64,000 nucleotides of DNA, taken from the NCBI RefSeq assembly GCF_001482385.1, contig NZ_CP013612.1, positions 1,116,001 through 1,180,000 of the forward strand, written 5' to 3'. The stretch is from Pseudoalteromonas rubra. Lineage in GTDB: Bacteria > Pseudomonadota > Gammaproteobacteria > Enterobacterales > Alteromonadaceae. The notes under the pieces were generated by a model. It worked only from the letters and a program-made list of their open reading frames with translations. It searched no databases and was not told the DNA's origin. A program made the position numbers and the translations under genes. The first letter of the stretch is position 1; each line of letters begins with the position of its first letter. Positions 26,327-33,890 of this stretch are shown here, in pieces.

Positions 26327-26344
26327 ACTGGATATATAAACAGT
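26327..26344 (-). promoter_or_regulatory. LexA (SOS) box upstream of intI
   Basis: ACTGGATATATAAACAGT contains CTG-N10-CAG with an AT-rich centre, matching the gammaproteobacterial LexA consensus. It sits directly upstream of the integrase start. SOS control of integron integrases is well established; here the site outlives the enzyme. Confidence 0.8.
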
Positions 26345-26521
26345 ATTTTGGCGATTGTCCAATAACATTATTACGTGCCGTTTTGTCCGATTTTCACACA
26401 AGTGTGTTTTTGCAGGTTGCAACCGATTGTTTACTTTGAGTTTGTGCCGTGGGACTATGAGGGTATGTAATACAGCCCGTTTTGTCGGTTTATGTACCGA
26501 CATTTTGGGGTAGAATAAATT

Positions 26522-26528
26522 GTTAGGC
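26522..26528 (+). other. recombination core at the head of the cassette array (attI junction)
   Basis: GTTAGGC, the 7-base core cut by IntI, lies about 220 bases upstream of the integrase start on the divergent side and 24 bases before the first cassette gene. I take it as the attI/first-cassette junction. The rest of attI would lie at about 26460-26521 and cannot be delimited by eye. Confidence 0.65.
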
Positions 26529-26551
26529 TAAGAATCTAGCAGAGAGGTAGA

Positions 26552-27049
26552 ATGTTGGTTATTTCGGATGTTTCATTAGTTTTCTCTACATTGATGTGTT
26601 CGCTAGTCGCTGGACTCCTTTTTTCCTATGCGATAGTGGTAATGCCAGGTTTAAAAGGGCTAGATGACAAGAGTTTTATCAAGGCCTTTCAAGTCACAGA
26701 TCGTATTATTCAGGATAATCACCCCCTGTTTCTTCTAGTTTGGCTCGGTTCAGCAGTTTCTATTATTATTTTCGCTGTCAGTAGTTTTGGAAAATTAGAT
26801 GGTATCGATTTTTTCCTGATGTTATTGGCTTTAGCTACATATATTTTAGGTGTTCAGATGCCTACAATTATTATACATCTGCCACTGAACAATAAATTGC
26901 AGAAAGTAGACGTCGATAATTCCAGCGAAGAGGAGCTTAAAGCAGTTCGCATTGAATTTGAGCCTCGCTGGAATAAATCAAATGAGATTAGAACCTTTAT
27001 GGCATGCAGTGCTTCTCTCATTTTGATAGTTTTGAGCTTAAAACTATAG
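26552..27049 (+). CDS. integron cassette gene: DUF1772-like membrane protein
   Basis: 165-residue protein with four predicted membrane helices. SYAIVVMPGLKGLDDKSF, then the later segments HLPLNNKLQKVD and RWNKSNEIRTFMA correspond to the VMP, NVPLN and WNxxRT motifs of DUF1772 (anthrone-oxygenase-like) proteins as I recall them. AGAGGT lies before the ATG. It is the first cassette, between the attI junction and an attC site, in the orientation usual for cassettes. Confidence 0.75.
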   Translation: MLVISDVSLVFSTLMCSLVAGLLFSYAIVVMPGLKGLDDKSFIKAFQVTDRIIQDNHPLFLLVWLGSAVSIIIFAVSSFGKLDGIDFFLMLLALATYILGVQMPTIIIHLPLNNKLQKVDVDNSSEEELKAVRIEFEPRWNKSNEIRTFMACSASLILIVLSLKL

Positions 27050-27063
27050 AGTGATTATTATTA

Positions 27064-27174
27064 GCCTAACAAGTCAATTCAAAGGACAAAAAACAGCTGG
27101 CTTTTGCTCCTTCGTCGCTAATTTTAGCCAGCTATTTTATTGCCTCTGATTGAGGCGTTATTTGGGCGTTAGGC
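27064..27174 (+). other. attC recombination site 1
   Basis: 111 bases bounded by GCCTAAC (27064-27070) and GTTAGGC (27168-27174), perfect inverse core sites. The inside is a near-perfect palindrome: AAAACAGCTGGCT pairs with AGCCAGCTATTTT around a loop containing CTCCTTCGTCGCTAATTT. It shares that loop with the attC at 30442. Confidence 0.88.
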
Positions 27175-27198
27175 AACAAGGAAAGATTAGGGTAAATT

Positions 27199-27552
27199 TT
27201 GAACCAAAATGTAAAAAACATAGCCATCTCAGCTATCACTATTTTGTCATTACATTTGTTAGGTTTTAGTGCTATTTTGTTCTGGGTAGGTGGCCTCTTA
27301 GTTTTTCCTGCTATTAGTGTAATAATTCAAGCTAAATATGCTACAGGTAACCTCTTAACTCGCTTGATTATCGCAATTTCTCCATGGCTTTTATTATGTT
27401 CTATAGGTCTTCTATGGGCGAGTCAAACAAGCCATGAAGGACAGCGAGATATGAATTTAAGTTTCTTTCAAATGCCTTTATATTCAGCAATGTTTGGTTG
27501 TTTTCTTATTGCTCTTTGGACGTTGTTTAATAAAATAAAAGCACGGTATTAA
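27199..27552 (+). CDS. integron cassette gene: small membrane protein
   Basis: 117 residues from a TTG start with AGGGT upstream. Three to four hydrophobic segments (ITILSLHLLGFSAILFWVGG; LIIAISPWLLLCSIGLLWA; YSAMFGCFLIALWTLF). I do not recognise the family. Second cassette, between attC 1 and the IS-split attC. Confidence 0.65.
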   Translation: MNQNVKNIAISAITILSLHLLGFSAILFWVGGLLVFPAISVIIQAKYATGNLLTRLIIAISPWLLLCSIGLLWASQTSHEGQRDMNLSFFQMPLYSAMFGCFLIALWTLFNKIKARY

Positions 27553-27557
27553 TTGCA

Positions 27558-27617
27558 GCCTAACAAGGCAATAAAGTTGGGACTGCTAAAGCTTGGCTCA
27601 GTTCCGCTTCGCTACAC
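27558..27617 (+). other. attC site 2, left portion, interrupted by IS
   Basis: Begins with core GCCTAAC (27558-27564), continues through GCTAAAGCTTGGCT, and breaks at the IS903-like element after TCGCTACAC. The arm AGCTTGGCT pairs with AGCCAAGC in the right portion (28662-28698). Confidence 0.8.
27609..27617. repeat. 9-bp target-site duplication, left copy
   Basis: TCGCTACAC directly abuts the left end of the IS903-like element and recurs at 28653-28661 on its right. A 9-bp duplication is the IS903-subgroup hallmark. Confidence 0.92.
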
Positions 27618-28652
27618 GGCCTTGTTGATCAAATCCAGATAACTTAGGTAACACCGAGATTTCAACTGCTTCCCTGATATTCAGGCATACCTAGCCTAGT
27701 CATTCTATTGAGTACTTTCACTTTGATCATCGCTTCAGTGTGTTGCTGATTGAATCCACGACTGACCAGCTTGTCACCCATTAGCTGTTTGTATCGGTAC
27801 ATTGCCGTTTCCGCCAGTGAACGTTGATGGTAGTTCACACATTTTTTCCACTCACTGCTGCCTATATGCTTTGTTAAAATGACCGCGCTGTTGCGAGCAT
27901 GTCCATCCTCCCACAACTGTGCGTTACTCCTTGGTGGGATCACTGCTTCGGCCTTTTTAGCTGCTACTTCGGCATAACAGCCTCTGGTATCATAAGCACC
28001 ATCTGCTTTAACTGAGCTGATCTTCCTGCGCAATGGTCTGAGTAGGTCACCCAAAACTTCTGAATCAGCTACAGACACTGTGGACAACTCAGCGCCTACG
28101 ATTTGGTGTGTATCTGGATCAACTGCCAGGTGTAGCTTTCGCCATGTTCGGCGCTTGTTTGCACCATGTTTTCTTGCGTGCCACTCACCATTTCCGTACA
28201 CCTTCAAACCAGTGCTATCAACCACAATATCAATGCCTCCGGATGCACTGGAGTGTGGCCTATAGCGAACTGCCAGCTCTGCACTACGCTTGCACAAACA
28301 GCTATAAGTTGGCGTATCCAAATCAAGCTTCATCATTGATATTAATGAGGAAACAAAACCCTGTGCAGCTCGAAGAGACAAGCGAAATACAGCCCGTAAA
28401 GTCAGGCAGGTCTCAATCGCCAGCTCTGAGAAATGATTAGCCCGGCCTTTACCGCCGTGATGTTGCGTGTTGTTCCACTGTTCAATCGCATCCTCGGAAA
28501 ACCAAAGTTGGATGTTGCCTCTGGCGATAAGGGCTTTGTTGTATTCGCGCCAGTTGGTGATACGCTTTTCTTTCAAAGTTCAGCCTCTGTGTTTGCTTTC
28601 GAGATCTGATCACATAAGGCTAAATTAGTTCAATGATTTAGGAAACAACGCC
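27618..28652 (-). mobile_element. IS903-like insertion sequence (IS5 family), copy 1
   Basis: 1035 bp. Ends GGCCTTGTTGATCAAATC and, inverted, GGCGTTGTTTCCTAAATC, resembling the IS903 terminal repeat. Flanked by perfect 9-bp direct repeats TCGCTACAC. Encodes one intact transposase. A near-identical inverted copy lies at 37373-38405. Confidence 0.93.
27662..28576 (-). CDS. IS5-family (IS903 subgroup) transposase
   Basis: 304-residue DDE transposase from a TTG start. Segments seen: LRAVFRLSLRAAQGFVSSL, GIDIVVDSTGLKVYGNGEWH (first D region), KADGAYDTRGCY (second D region), and YHQRSLAETAMYRYKQLMGD (the YREK-like E region). It appears full length and intact, so it may be active and could move the damaged copy at 37373. 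Confidence 0.93.
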   Translation of the reverse strand: MKEKRITNWREYNKALIARGNIQLWFSEDAIEQWNNTQHHGGKGRANHFSELAIETCLTLRAVFRLSLRAAQGFVSSLISMMKLDLDTPTYSCLCKRSAELAVRYRPHSSASGGIDIVVDSTGLKVYGNGEWHARKHGANKRRTWRKLHLAVDPDTHQIVGAELSTVSVADSEVLGDLLRPLRRKISSVKADGAYDTRGCYAEVAAKKAEAVIPPRSNAQLWEDGHARNSAVILTKHIGSSEWKKCVNYHQRSLAETAMYRYKQLMGDKLVSRGFNQQHTEAMIKVKVLNRMTRLGMPEYQGSS

Positions 28653-28661
28653 TCGCTACAC
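28653..28661. repeat. 9-bp target-site duplication, right copy
   Basis: TCGCTACAC, identical to 27609-27617. Confidence 0.92.
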
Positions 28662-28698
28662 AAGTTTAGCCAAGCATTATCAGCCCCTTATTGGGGCG
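28662..28698 (+). other. attC site 2, right portion
   Basis: Continues the attC interrupted at 27617: AAGTTTAGCCAAGC and CCCCTTATTGGGGCG. It breaks again at the IS10-like element. The final core GTTATGT resumes after that element at about 30040. Joining the pieces gives an attC of roughly 105 bases. Confidence 0.75.
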
Positions 28699-30031
28699 CT
28701 GGGGGATCCCCTCATAATTGAGGCCTCCCGAGCAGATGTATCAAGCGCACATATTCGCGTATAGCCCAGCGCAGCTGCTTCCCCGTCATAACATAATCGC
28801 TTCGTCGCCTAACCTCTTTGCCAAGTCTGACAGTCGACAGAACAGCACGGTCTTTTATTGTATTTGCCTGGAACTTTCGTTGCCAGTTTGAGTGTTGGGC
28901 ATACAGGCCTATCCACCAGAGAATAATGGTCGCCAGCAAAGAGAGTAATAACAATATATCGAGCCGGTTGGGGCATCGACTTTTACTATGCCGCAGACCC
29001 ATCCCGTATTGGGGGCTTTTCAGGTCTCGAAAGCTTTCTTCGATTTGCATACGTTTGGCGTAAAGTGAGACGACACGTTTGGGTTTGAACAATTCTGCGG
29101 GCAGGTTAGTGGCTAATAGCCAAGGCTCCTTACTGCCAGTTCGATAACTTTTTTGGGCGGTATGATGCCTGCCTGCTTTTGATGAGCGCCTGTCAGTACG
29201 GCCTTTTTGTTTGGCTTTATATAAATGAAGATGGCAGCTAATTGGGCTTTTTCGGCCAAGCTTTACTTCTCCAATATAACGACCACGGGGAGTAGCTGAT
29301 GGATAAAGAGCCTGATTTACATGCCAATCTTCACTGTTTTTATGCTGATAAGTGACTTTGCCACGCACCCGTCCGAGCCAGAACCAACCTTTTTTATCGA
29401 CCTGTCTAAACCAGGTATTTCGATAGCCAGCATCGGTCACGATGAGTGGAACACATTTATCAGGCAGGCCCTCTATGGAAGGGTAATGGCAAGTTCATCA
29501 AGGAACAACTGATGAGACTTAGGTGAGTTGTATTGAGCAAACGTGAAGGTACGTTCATACACTATCATTGAGCGTCCCTGAATGCTGACGGAAGCACGTA
29601 ACGTCATCAGCCGCAGTTGCTCACGCACATCGGCCCAGTCGACCAGCAAAATAGGCATGGGATTAGCGCCACACGTCAGGCGCGCATGGAAGCGGTAAAT
29701 AGCAAGTCGGTCGTTATGCATGGTAGTGTTGCCAAGCAGTCGGTCCATACGTTTAATGTTGTGCTTGGCAGCGACAGAGCCCTTCATATTTCGACCCAGC
29801 TCTGTAAGTGAGAGTTGATTGCTATCGAGTAAAGTCTCAGTTGCCAGCATTAATGAATCAAGGCGCCGGGCATGAATCTGGGGGCAGTTTTTTCTGAGCA
29901 TATCGTGTAGGATGGTGATATCACGCATGGTGTTGTTATCTGGTTAGTTTTTGGCGAAACAAATTAGATCAAACAATGCCGTGCGTGTCCATCACATTGA
30001 TTTTAAATATGATTATCTGGGGATTCCTTAG
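28699..30031 (-). mobile_element. IS10-like insertion sequence (IS4 family), degenerate
   Basis: 1333 bp. The left end CTGGGGGATCCCCTCATAAT matches the IS10/ISVsa5 terminal repeat style; the right end ATTATCTGGGGATTCCTTAG is its imperfect inverse. Flanks ATTGGGGCG (28690-28698) and ACTGAGGCG (30032-30040) agree at 7 of 9 positions, as expected for a diverged 9-bp duplication. The transposase gene is frameshifted. Confidence 0.82.
28712..29928 (-). pseudogene. IS10-like transposase, frameshifted
   Basis: Two frames together cover an IS10-type transposase of about 400 residues. The N-terminal piece (29473-29928) has LTELGRNMKGSVAAKHNIKR, MDRLLGN and ILLVDWADVREQ and stops after LAITLP. The C-terminal piece (28712 to about 29490) continues with PLIVTDAGYRNTW, LGRVRGKVTYQHK and MQIEESFRDLKSPQYGMGLR. 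The frame changes at about 29475-29495. The catalytic D-D-E segments are all present but in different frames, so it is inactive unless frameshifting occurs. Confidence 0.9.
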
Positions 30032-30080
30032 ACTGAGGCGTTATGTGCCCGTCTGTTTTGTTCAATTGGATAAAAGAAAT

Positions 30081-30440
30081 ATGAAAAAGAAAATATTAAT
30101 ACTGTTTACCTGTATGCTAGCTAGTGCAAATGCATCTGCAAAATATATTACACATTTAAACTCTGATGGTGTTGAAATTACAAGATTCTTCACACATAAA
30201 AATGGTGCTGTCAGCCTGTATATATCGGGTTCTGTAGATAACGTTGATAAATGTACGTCAACATTCAGAGTTTATATTCCCCATGATCTTCCAGGAAAAG
30301 ATGTAATGGTTTCAAGCGCTTTAACCGCGTTTGCATCCGGTAAGAAAGTTGGCTTCCATGGCTCAGGATGTAGCACAACAACCTTCTGGGGGGGAGCAAC
30401 TGATGTGCCAGTAGTTGATAATATGTGGATTATAAAATGA
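30081..30440 (+). CDS. integron cassette gene: small exported protein
   Basis: 119 residues from ATG 30081, the start of a signal peptide (MKKKILILFTCMLASANASA); AAAGAAAT precedes it. The mature part is beta-rich with one cysteine pair (VDKCTSTF and GSGCST). The function is not recognised. Its layout resembles the exported protein at 33313: length, a central DKC/ANC cysteine and a final GS-x-C motif. It lies between the IS-split attC and attC 3. Confidence 0.7.
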   Translation: MKKKILILFTCMLASANASAKYITHLNSDGVEITRFFTHKNGAVSLYISGSVDNVDKCTSTFRVYIPHDLPGKDVMVSSALTAFASGKKVGFHGSGCSTTTFWGGATDVPVVDNMWIIK

Positions 30441-30441
30441 G

Positions 30442-30545
30442 CACATAATAAGTGCCTAAACCAAGGACGCAAAACAGCAGGCTTGCGCTCCTTCGTCGCT
30501 AATTTTAGCCTGCTATTTTGCGCCGGTTAAGCGAGGCGTTATGGC
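30442..30545 (+). other. attC recombination site 3
   Basis: Left core CATAATA-like (30444-30450), right core GTTATGG (30538-30544). The interior is a long palindrome: CGCAAAACAGCAGGCT pairs with AGCCTGCTATTTTGCG around a loop with CTCCTTCGTCGCTAATTT, the same loop as attC 1. Confidence 0.85.
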
Positions 30546-30574
30546 TTACTATAAAAAATTGCAAGGATGGCGAA

Positions 30575-30895
30575 ATGGTAAGGTTTTATCTAGTTCTTAC
30601 TTTATTAGGTATATTGCTACCGTATGGAGCGCTAGTTCCTTGGGTAGTAACCAATGGCTTAGATATTAGCCTTTTACTTAGTCAAGCAGTAGCGAACCCC
30701 ATTAGTATAATGGCTTGGCTCGATGTCTTGGTTGGTGCTATTGCTTTGATAGGCTTTATCTTAGTGGACGGGCAAAGATATAAAGTGAAGTATCGGTACT
30801 TTGCTGTTTTGGGAACTTTGTCAGTTGGTGTGTCGTTTGGCCTCCCAATGTATCTTTACTTCAAAGAAAAACAGTCCCTTCAGCCACAGCCCTAG
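30575..30895 (+). CDS. integron cassette gene: DUF2834-like membrane protein
   Basis: 106 residues from ATG 30575 (AAGGATGG upstream). Three membrane segments; LLGILLPYGALVPWVVTNG, ANPISIMAWLDVLVGAIALI and VGVSFGLPMYLYF match my memory of DUF2834 proteins, of unknown function. Last recognisable cassette of the array, following attC 3. Confidence 0.78.
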   Translation: MVRFYLVLTLLGILLPYGALVPWVVTNGLDISLLLSQAVANPISIMAWLDVLVGAIALIGFILVDGQRYKVKYRYFAVLGTLSVGVSFGLPMYLYFKEKQSLQPQP

Positions 30896-31290
30896 GGTGA
30901 ATGGGGTGAATGGATATCCACCCTAAACTGGCGTGCGGAATGTAGGCATTCCGTCAGAGTTTTTGGGTGGGTGTCGCTTAAAGCGTTATTAAGCTGTTGC
31001 GCAGAGCCGCCGAGCTATGCCCAGGGTCATTTGAGCTGACAGACTACACAATGAAACAGGGCTTTGTGATTCACGCAAAAAGAGTTCACTGCCCATACAT
31101 AACAGCACATTTGATTTGTACAGAACTGCCAATAGATAAGTCCGTATTGTTTTCAGGCGGCATATAATAAACGCCTCATAATCGGCGCTTTGGAGAGCTT
31201 TGCTGTGTAAAAACTTAGTGGTGCGGTGCACATAACGAACGATATGCCCAGCCTGACTATTAAAGTACGTGACAGCAGCTGAACCATTAT
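30896..31290. other. intergenic region after the last cassette
   Basis: About 400 bases with no supported gene. It contains the hairpin at 30918-30970 and a GCGTTATTA string at about 30983 that resembles an attC right core but has no matching left core. An 80-codon frame at 30989-31231 on the minus strand has no start signals or recognisable sequence. Confidence 0.45.
30918..30970. other. 53-base two-tier hairpin after the last cassette
   Basis: CCACCCTAAACT (30918-30929) pairs with AGTTTTTGGGTGG (30958-30970), with one bulge; inside it CGGAATG (30936-30942) pairs with CATTCCG (30947-30953). There is no T-tract. Function unknown. Confidence 0.5.
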
Positions 31291-31323
31291 AAGCCCGAAG
31301 CCTATCCAGGCTTCGGGCTTTTT
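31291..31323 (+). terminator. rho-independent terminator at the integron/metalloprotease boundary
   Basis: A perfect 13-bp stem, AAGCCCGAAGCCT with AGGCTTCGGGCTT, loop ATCC, followed by TTTT on the plus strand. It lies 9 bases past the stop of the minus-strand metalloprotease gene and may serve both directions. Confidence 0.85.
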
Positions 31324-31331
31324 ACTATCAG

Positions 31332-32867
31332 CTAGTACTGAAGCTGCCCACCGTTTTGAATAAACTGCACATAATCCTGCCAGGCTTGCTCTACGCCTAT
31401 GCCCAGTATATCGGTGAAGACACGGTCGAATGACCAGGTGTAGTTGGTGTAATCTACCGCCGACTGATTAAACTTGCGGATAAACAACGGGTCTTTTTCC
31501 TGTTTGATGTAATGCAGGAAGAAGCCAGTGGTGGTGTATCCGCCCAGCCACTTTTTGCTATTGATGATGTCGGGCTGCCTGGTTTTATGAAAACCAGCAC
31601 CAATGCGCACAGCATCTGCCAGGCCTTCGGTATAAGCCCAGTAAGGACCGCCGTCCCCATAGCCATCGTGTGTTATCGGCGAGTTGTTATAGCCGTGCGT
31701 CACCTCATGGAATAAGATGCCGTCAATCTCATCGCGGATCGCGTTGTCGTCGTTATTGCCTTCCCGGTAGACTTTTTCCAGGTGTTTTGTGCTAACGGCA
31801 ATGGTCATTTCGCCGGATCCATCCTGGCCGAGCTTATAGGCCACAAAGTCGTTGCCCCAGGCGTCTTTTTCTCTGAGTTCAAAGCGCAGATGCCTGAAGC
31901 GTTGAGATTCTTTCGGATCGGTATAGAGCACCTGAGCCACGTCTACACAACGGTTTGCCATATGGGCGGCCGGGTCTCCGAGAATACGCTTAACCAGTTG
32001 AGAGCCCGCCGTTTCTGGATTCATATCTACAAAATCAACGACCGGTTTGTCCCAGCTACCGCCGCCACTGTCACTTTCTTCTTTGATATTGATGGTGTAA
32101 CTGGTGGCAGACCAGCCATAGACAGAGACATACAGGTTATTGCCTTGTGCCTGACAAGATTCCGCTGCTGTGGGCGAGGTGCTGGCACACTGATAATTGC
32201 TAGTGGTTGGCTGGCTACCCAGGCCGATATACAGATCAGCATCGCCGCTACCTGAGGTGGTTGCTAAGACCTTTCCCGCGACATTGAATGGCCCATAATG
32301 CTGCCAGCTTCCTTTACTGAGCGATTTACTGTCTGTCAGCGGTAAGGCATCATTCGGTGGCGGTGTCACGCCACCCAGCAATTCGATTTCTGCCAGCTGT
32401 AAAATCCCGGCACCCTGGTTGGCTGTGACATTCAGCTTGTAGTGGCGATAGGCCTGAATGTTAGTGACATTATACTCGCGAGTCTGATAGCGTGCAGAAA
32501 AGGTCTGATTGGTTTGTGTATCAAGTTCGTACCAGGTATTGCCATCGTTTGAGCCCAGTAATTGCCAGTCTTGCGGATCGCGGCTGGCCGCATCGTTGGC
32601 GGAAGTCAATGTGTAACCCGACACAACCTGAGGGGTGTTGAACTGATAGGCTATCCAGCCTGTAGGCGCGAAAGTCAGCCATTTGCTGTACTGAGAATCG
32701 TCAAACGCTTTAGTCCGTCCTTCGGCGGTGCCGTTTTCCCCACTTGCGGTAATGACACCTCTGTCAGGCTGAGTCAGATCCGCACTGGCAAAGCTGGTAG
32801 GTGCGAGCAGAGCGCTGCTCAGGCACAATGCGAGTGTACTTTTACTGTAGTTGTGGTGCTTTTTCAT
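31332..32867 (-). CDS. secreted BSP-family zinc metalloprotease with discoidin and PPC domains
   Basis: 511 residues. Signal peptide to about 28 (TSFASA); F5/8 type C (discoidin) domain about 31-165; pre-peptidase C-terminal (PPC) domain about 178-262 (DADLYIGLG); catalytic 'peptidase of plants and bacteria' (basic secretory protein) domain about 275-505. Zinc ligands H387-E-V-T-H391 with E414 (YTEGLADAVR) a candidate third ligand. The discoidin domain probably targets glycans. Secreted, monocistronic. Confidence 0.85.
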   Translation of the reverse strand: MKKHHNYSKSTLALCLSSALLAPTSFASADLTQPDRGVITASGENGTAEGRTKAFDDSQYSKWLTFAPTGWIAYQFNTPQVVSGYTLTSANDAASRDPQDWQLLGSNDGNTWYELDTQTNQTFSARYQTREYNVTNIQAYRHYKLNVTANQGAGILQLAEIELLGGVTPPPNDALPLTDSKSLSKGSWQHYGPFNVAGKVLATTSGSGDADLYIGLGSQPTTSNYQCASTSPTAAESCQAQGNNLYVSVYGWSATSYTINIKEESDSGGGSWDKPVVDFVDMNPETAGSQLVKRILGDPAAHMANRCVDVAQVLYTDPKESQRFRHLRFELREKDAWGNDFVAYKLGQDGSGEMTIAVSTKHLEKVYREGNNDDNAIRDEIDGILFHEVTHGYNNSPITHDGYGDGGPYWAYTEGLADAVRIGAGFHKTRQPDIINSKKWLGGYTTTGFFLHYIKQEKDPLFIRKFNQSAVDYTNYTWSFDRVFTDILGIGVEQAWQDYVQFIQNGGQLQY

Positions 32868-33312
32868 CCTGTTGCTCTCTTTTATATGTTGTATCTTAGT
32901 TGTGTTTTATCTTTTGTATCGTTCCAATTTTAAATATTGAAATAACCTAAAGCTCTCAATCTTGAGTCATAAATGTTGGCATAAAATTGATTTGGAACGG
33001 TCTAAATATTGATCTTGTAAGATTGATTGTCAAATTTATGTAAATACCAAATTGTTTTAAACTTGTACAATTTGGTTATAAGGCAGACAAGTCTTGCCGT
33101 GCAGCAGTTGCCGCCGACAGAGAGGAAACATTCTGGACACTCCTGCCAGGTGAAGCTTATTGCTATGGATATGTTATGTACCCAAGTTGGTGGTGAAGGA
33201 GAAGTTTATGTTATTATTCGCTTTTAAATGGAACACTGCGGAATCTATATCGCTGTAGAGCGCTATTTTTCGTAGTGAATGATAAATAAAACGAATGATT
33301 AAAGGAGTTACA
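32868..33312. other. intergenic region between divergent secreted-protein genes
   Basis: 445 bases, AT-rich around 32925-33060. Holds the promoters of both flanking genes. AAAGGAG before 33313 is the ribosome site of the small exported protein. Confidence 0.4.
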
Positions 33313-33663
33313 ATGAAATACTTACTTGGCTCGGCGTTGATTCTGACATCAACTTTGGCAAATGCGGCAGCAGATCAGTGGACAGCTAAGGTTAAAGTTG
33401 TTGAGATTTATACCGGCTACAAAGGTGGCCACTTTTTATTTAAAACTTCGGGTACGCATATTAACCCGGCAAACTGTGGTCAAACAAGTTTGTACGCGGT
33501 GGAGGCTGTAAATGCAGATGTTGAATCGATTTATTCAGCTTTATTGGCCGCTAAAATGTCTAATCAAGATGTTAAGATTGCCATTTCGGGTAGTCGTTGT
33601 GGTACGTCTTCACTTGCTCATGTGGGAGATAAGCCGTCCGTTTCTCGTATTGGTCTTTTCTAA
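33313..33663 (+). CDS. small exported protein of unknown function
   Basis: 116 residues from ATG 33313, supported by AAAGGAG six bases upstream. Signal peptide MKYLLGSALILTSTLANAAA. The mature part has cysteines in NPANCGQTS and GSRCGTSS. The pattern of a central cysteine, a helix with ALLAAK, then GS-x-C near the end resembles the integron-cassette protein at 30081, which suggests a common family. Function unknown. Confidence 0.7.
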   Translation: MKYLLGSALILTSTLANAAADQWTAKVKVVEIYTGYKGGHFLFKTSGTHINPANCGQTSLYAVEAVNADVESIYSALLAAKMSNQDVKIAISGSRCGTSSLAHVGDKPSVSRIGLF

Positions 33664-33835
33664 ATTAGAAATAGAGGTGAGCGCTGATAGCGCCTTTGAC
33701 TATGCAAATTGCCTAAACTGGGCAGGTTGTTTTCCTTGTGCCCCAACCGAGCGGAAGCGTTGAAGTGACCATAGCCCAAATGCCAGTATCAGCGGCAGAG
33801 TCATTTGTTTGGCGGTGTGGCGTGCTGCTTTAAAT

Positions 33836-33865
33836 AAAAGGCCTACAAAGTGTGTAGGCCTTTTT
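33836..33865. terminator. bidirectional rho-independent terminator
   Basis: AAAAGGCCTACA (33836-33847) pairs with TGTAGGCCTTTT (33853-33864), with A and T runs on both sides. It lies 26 bases beyond the stop of the minus-strand beta-helix gene and also downstream of the plus-strand exported-protein gene. Confidence 0.88.
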
Positions 33866-33890
33866 GATTGCCAGCCTTTTTTAAGCAATG

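Noticed and set aside
26231..26503. 90-codon minus-strand frame overlapping the integrase start and LexA box
   Set aside because: It is the untranslated leader of intI read in another frame; no protein features.
30918..30990. A fourth attC at the end of the array
   Set aside because: GCGTTATTA resembles a right core, but there is no matching left core, and the palindrome does not enclose the core sites.
30989..31231. 80-codon minus-strand frame after the integron
   Set aside because: No start signals, and its sequence looks like translated non-coding DNA.
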